Of a stretch of 8,587 bases of DNA, positions 6,753-8,587 are shown in pieces (the stretch's first letter is position 1; each line of letters starts with the position of its first letter). The translations under genes and the position numbers were made by a program. The stretch is from DAIRET01 sp036795455 (GTDB lineage: Bacteria; Bacteroidota; Ignavibacteria; Ignavibacteriales; Ignavibacteriaceae). The notes under the pieces were generated by a model, which saw nothing but the letters and a program-made list of their open reading frames with translations, was not told the origin of the DNA and made no database searches. The stretch is from assembly GCA_036795455.1 (NCBI GenBank), contig DAIRET010000124.1, positions 1 through 8,587 of the forward strand. Reading direction: 5' to 3'.

Positions 6753-6777
6753 AACTCACTCACTATTTGGGGTAGCA
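6742..6777. terminator. Hairpin at the convergent junction, possible weak bidirectional terminator
   Basis: TGCTACC at 6742-6748 pairs with GGTAGCA at 6771-6777 across a 22-nt loop. It sits exactly between a plus-strand frame ending at 6752 and the pdxH stop at 6796. Neither side is followed by a convincing T-run, so it is not a classic intrinsic terminator. The left arm lies inside the last codons of the small plus-strand frame. Confidence 0.3.
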
Positions 6778-6795
6778 ATATATGTATTTATACCC

Positions 6796-7449
6796 TCACG
6801 GAGCTAACCTTGAGATTTGCCATCTCCTTTTAACTATTTCGAAAAGTATCCTGTCGTGTAAACGGTTCTCTCTCCCCTGCCAAAATTCTATTTCAACAGG
6901 GACTAATATGTATCCACCCCAAAAAGGTGGTAACTGCATCTTCTTCTTTTCAAACTCTTTTTCGTAACTACTAAACCTTTCTTCGAGGTATTCTCTCCCG
7001 TCAATTTTACTGCTCTGCGGGGACGCCCATGCAGCTAATTGGCTTTTCAACGGTCTCACTGCAAAATACTCTGCTGAAACTTTCTTCGGGAGTTTTTTTA
7101 CTTTACCGCGTATTCTTACCTGTCTTTCAAGTTCCTTCCAGTAAAATACGAGTGCAGCATTTGGATTCTCATCAAGGTCGCTCCCCTTTCTGCTTCCATA
7201 GTTAGTAAAAAAAGTAAAACCGTTTTTACCGAAATCTTTTAACAAAACAGTCCTTGCAGATGGAACACCGAACCTATCCGCTGTTGCGAGAATCATCGCA
7301 TTAACGTCGTCAATACCGGCATTGACGGCTTCGGTAAACCACTTCTCAAACTGAACTACCGGGTCAGGATTAACGGATGCTTCGTCAAGTTTTCCGAGTT
7401 TATACTCCTTCCGTAATTTGAACAGTTTTATTTCTCTTCTGTGTTTCAT
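6796..7449 (-). CDS. pdxH: Pyridoxamine 5'-phosphate oxidase
   Basis: 217 residues from ATG 7449, very close to the E. coli enzyme (218). It oxidises pyridoxamine or pyridoxine 5'-phosphate to pyridoxal 5'-phosphate with FMN and O2, in the cytoplasm, as the last step of B6 salvage and of the DXP-dependent route. Signature stretches are in order: ATADRFGVPSARTVLLKD (55-72, FMN/substrate pocket), FFTNYGSRKG (80-89), WKELERQVRIRG (104-115), SQLAAWASPQS (136-146), FWGGY (176-180), EFWQGRENRLHDR (188-200) and the C-terminal RLAP. No key residue seems missing. The frame also opens with GTG at 7455, two codons earlier, but that GTG is part of the Shine-Dalgarno (GAGGTGATT then ATG), so 7449 is the better start. 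The stop is TGA. The gene is transcribed away from the 2-oxoglutarate enzyme gene and is convergent with the HIRAN region. Confidence 0.96.
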   Translation of the reverse strand: MKHRREIKLFKLRKEYKLGKLDEASVNPDPVVQFEKWFTEAVNAGIDDVNAMILATADRFGVPSARTVLLKDFGKNGFTFFTNYGSRKGSDLDENPNAALVFYWKELERQVRIRGKVKKLPKKVSAEYFAVRPLKSQLAAWASPQSSKIDGREYLEERFSSYEKEFEKKKMQLPPFWGGYILVPVEIEFWQGRENRLHDRILFEIVKRRWQISRLAP

Positions 7450-7458
7450 AATCACCTC
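7450..7458 (-). promoter_or_regulatory. Shine-Dalgarno deciding the pdxH start
   Basis: The minus strand reads GAGGTGATT directly before ATG 7449. GAGG lies 5 nt from the ATG, which is ideal. The in-frame GTG at 7455 overlaps the same motif and has no separate ribosome site. Confidence 0.6.
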
Positions 7459-7554
7459 ATTTTATGAACTATGTATAGTAAAAATAAGTTTAACTTTCTA
7501 TATTTATTACACAAAAAAATAATGATTATTTAACACGGACATTCGTAGAGAATT
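7459..7554. promoter_or_regulatory. Divergent intergenic region between pdxH and the 2-oxoglutarate enzyme gene
   Basis: About 100 A/T-rich nt must hold the starts of both genes' transcripts. TATATTTA at 7499-7506 differs by one base from the Bacteroidetes -7 box on the plus strand, but no TTTG lies at the right distance. I see no operator-like palindrome or riboswitch. Confidence 0.3.
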
Positions 7555-8587
7555 ATGAGACAAAAACTTTCCCCGCAGCAAAAAGAAGCGATTGAGCAAT
7601 TCGGCGCAAATACATGGTTTGTTGAATCACTTTACGAACAATTCATTAAAAACCCGGAAACTATACCGGAACAGTGGAAAAAATTCTTTAACGGGGAAAC
7701 GAATGGAAAACTGGACGTCGCTGCGTTAAAGCAGGCTATTAGCGGTAACGGGGTTAAAAAAGAGAAAGAAGAAGATAAAGATAATGATAAAGAGGAGTTG
7801 AAGGTAATAGCCGGTAGCAGTGCGAGAATTCTTGAGAATATGAATCTGAGCCTTTCAGTACCTACTGCAACTTCACAAAGAACAATCCCCGTAAAACTAC
7901 TTGAAGAAAATAGAATAATCATCAATCAATATCTTGCTCAAACCGAATCCGGTAAAGTTTCATTTACACATTTGATAGCTTACGCAGTTGTGCAGGCACT
8001 GAATAAATTCCCGGTGATGAATAACGGCTTCATGGAAAAGGATAGAAAACCGCACCTTGTAGTCAGAAAAGAAATTAATCTCGGGCTTGCAATCGACATC
8101 GAAAGAAAAGACGGCAGCCGTTCTTTAATTGTTCCGAATATCAAGAATGCCGGGGAATTATCATTTACGGAGTTTGTTAATAAATATGAAGACATTGTAA
8201 AAAGAACCCGCAGCGGACAGATTGACCCTTCTGAGTTTTCGGGTACAACAGTAACATTAACCAATCCCGGTACAATAGGCACTGTCAGCTCAATGCCGCG
8301 GTTGATGGTTGGACAGGGAACAATCGTAGCAACCGGTGCAATTCAATATCCAGCAGAGTACCAGGCAATGTCGCAGGAAACAATTTCAACTCTCGGAATA
8401 AGTAAGATATTAAATATCACAAGCACTTACGACCATAGAATAATTCAAGGTGCTGAGTCAGGTTTATTCTTAAAAGAGATTCACGAACTTCTGCTCGGTG
8501 GAAATGATTTCTACGAAAGGATATTTAAAGCACTGAAAATTCCACTTAAGCCGATAGCGTGGGAAACAGATATTCAACCCGGAATTT
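7555..8587 (+). CDS. kgd: Multifunctional 2-oxoglutarate dehydrogenase/decarboxylase (Kgd/OdhA type, E2-E1 fusion), 5' part
   Basis: The frame is open from ATG 7555 for 344 codons to the right edge. An in-frame TAG 9 nt before the ATG fixes the start region. Residues 16-46 (FGANTWFVESLYEQFIKNPE) are the E1o N-terminal helix. A charged Lys/Glu/Asp linker follows (about 68-83). From about 105 to 325 there is a 2-oxoacid dehydrogenase acyltransferase (E2) catalytic domain: RTIPVKLLEENR, GKVSFTHLIAYAVVQAL, NLGLAIDIE, RSLIVPNIK, TLTNPGTIGT, STYDHRIIQGAESG. The catalytic His is His294; the usual HxxxDG reads HRIIQG, as in mycobacterial Kgd. There is no lipoyl domain. ESLYEQF, DHRIIQGAESG and the TNPGTIGT block agree closely with actinobacterial Kgd/OdhA, where the thiamine-diphosphate E1 part (about 850 more residues) follows, here beyond the edge. 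It works in the TCA cycle, oxidatively with a shared E3, or in decarboxylation. Confidence 0.92.
   Translation, partial: MRQKLSPQQKEAIEQFGANTWFVESLYEQFIKNPETIPEQWKKFFNGETNGKLDVAALKQAISGNGVKKEKEEDKDNDKEELKVIAGSSARILENMNLSLSVPTATSQRTIPVKLLEENRIIINQYLAQTESGKVSFTHLIAYAVVQALNKFPVMNNGFMEKDRKPHLVVRKEINLGLAIDIERKDGSRSLIVPNIKNAGELSFTEFVNKYEDIVKRTRSGQIDPSEFSGTTVTLTNPGTIGTVSSMPRLMVGQGTIVATGAIQYPAEYQAMSQETISTLGISKILNITSTYDHRIIQGAESGLFLKEIHELLLGGNDFYERIFKALKIPLKPIAWETDIQPGI

Noticed and set aside
6554..6778. Minus-strand frame of 74 codons downstream of pdxH.
   Set aside because: It can start only at TTG, has no ribosome site, and overlaps the better placed plus-strand frame; no family is visible.
7632..8282. 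Two open frames on the minus strand (7632-7925 and 7980-8282).
   Set aside because: They lie opposite the E2 domain of the Kgd-type gene, whose plus-strand protein sequence is clearly conserved; the Ser/Leu-rich products are typical of antisense frames.

Overview
The window looks like chromosome from a low-GC bacterium of the Bacteroidota/Ignavibacteriota (FCB) group. The reasons are: one promoter that fits the Bacteroidetes consensus (TTTG, 19 bp, TAnnTTTG); a mix of genes with and without clear Shine-Dalgarno sites; an outer-membrane protein next to surface-polysaccharide genes; and the start of an E2-E1 fused 2-oxoglutarate dehydrogenase/decarboxylase, which I associate with Actinobacteria and some FCB lineages, Ignavibacteria included. 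The phylum call is inference; no rRNA or other marker is present.

Region 1 (1-5802, minus strand) is a surface-polysaccharide (O-antigen/capsule) cluster. In transcription order it holds a HAD-IB phosphatase (start best placed at 5802), an ATP-grasp ligase overlapping it by 4 nt, a GT4 WbuB/WcaI-type glycosyltransferase, a membrane-bound FlaA1/CapD/WbpM-type nucleotide-sugar 4,6-dehydratase, and the first 219 codons of a secreted, probably outer-membrane (possibly Wzi-like) protein that runs off the left edge. The dehydratase would make a 6-deoxy amino sugar donor, the glycosyltransferase would add a sugar, the ATP-grasp/HAD pair may decorate the glycan or its precursor, and the outer-membrane protein may hold or assemble the polymer at the surface. 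The glycosyltransferase is split only by one in-frame amber codon (TAG, 3772-3774), and the frame is intact on both sides. The family usually appears to have Trp at this place, so a single TGG to TAG change would explain it.

Region 2 (5803-6154) is a 352-nt divergent intergenic region. It holds the consensus-like promoter toward the right, a weaker one toward the polysaccharide operon, and a small inverted repeat.

Region 3 (6155-6752, plus strand) encodes a stand-alone HIRAN-domain protein with a signal-like N-terminus. It is followed by a possible 58-residue membrane protein. A small hairpin lies at the convergent junction with the next gene.

Region 4 (6796-8587) is core metabolism: pdxH (pyridoxamine 5'-phosphate oxidase, minus strand) and, divergent from it, the first 344 codons of the Kgd-type 2-oxoglutarate enzyme, cut by the right edge. 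There are no RNA genes, CRISPR arrays, insertion sequences or phage genes that I can support.
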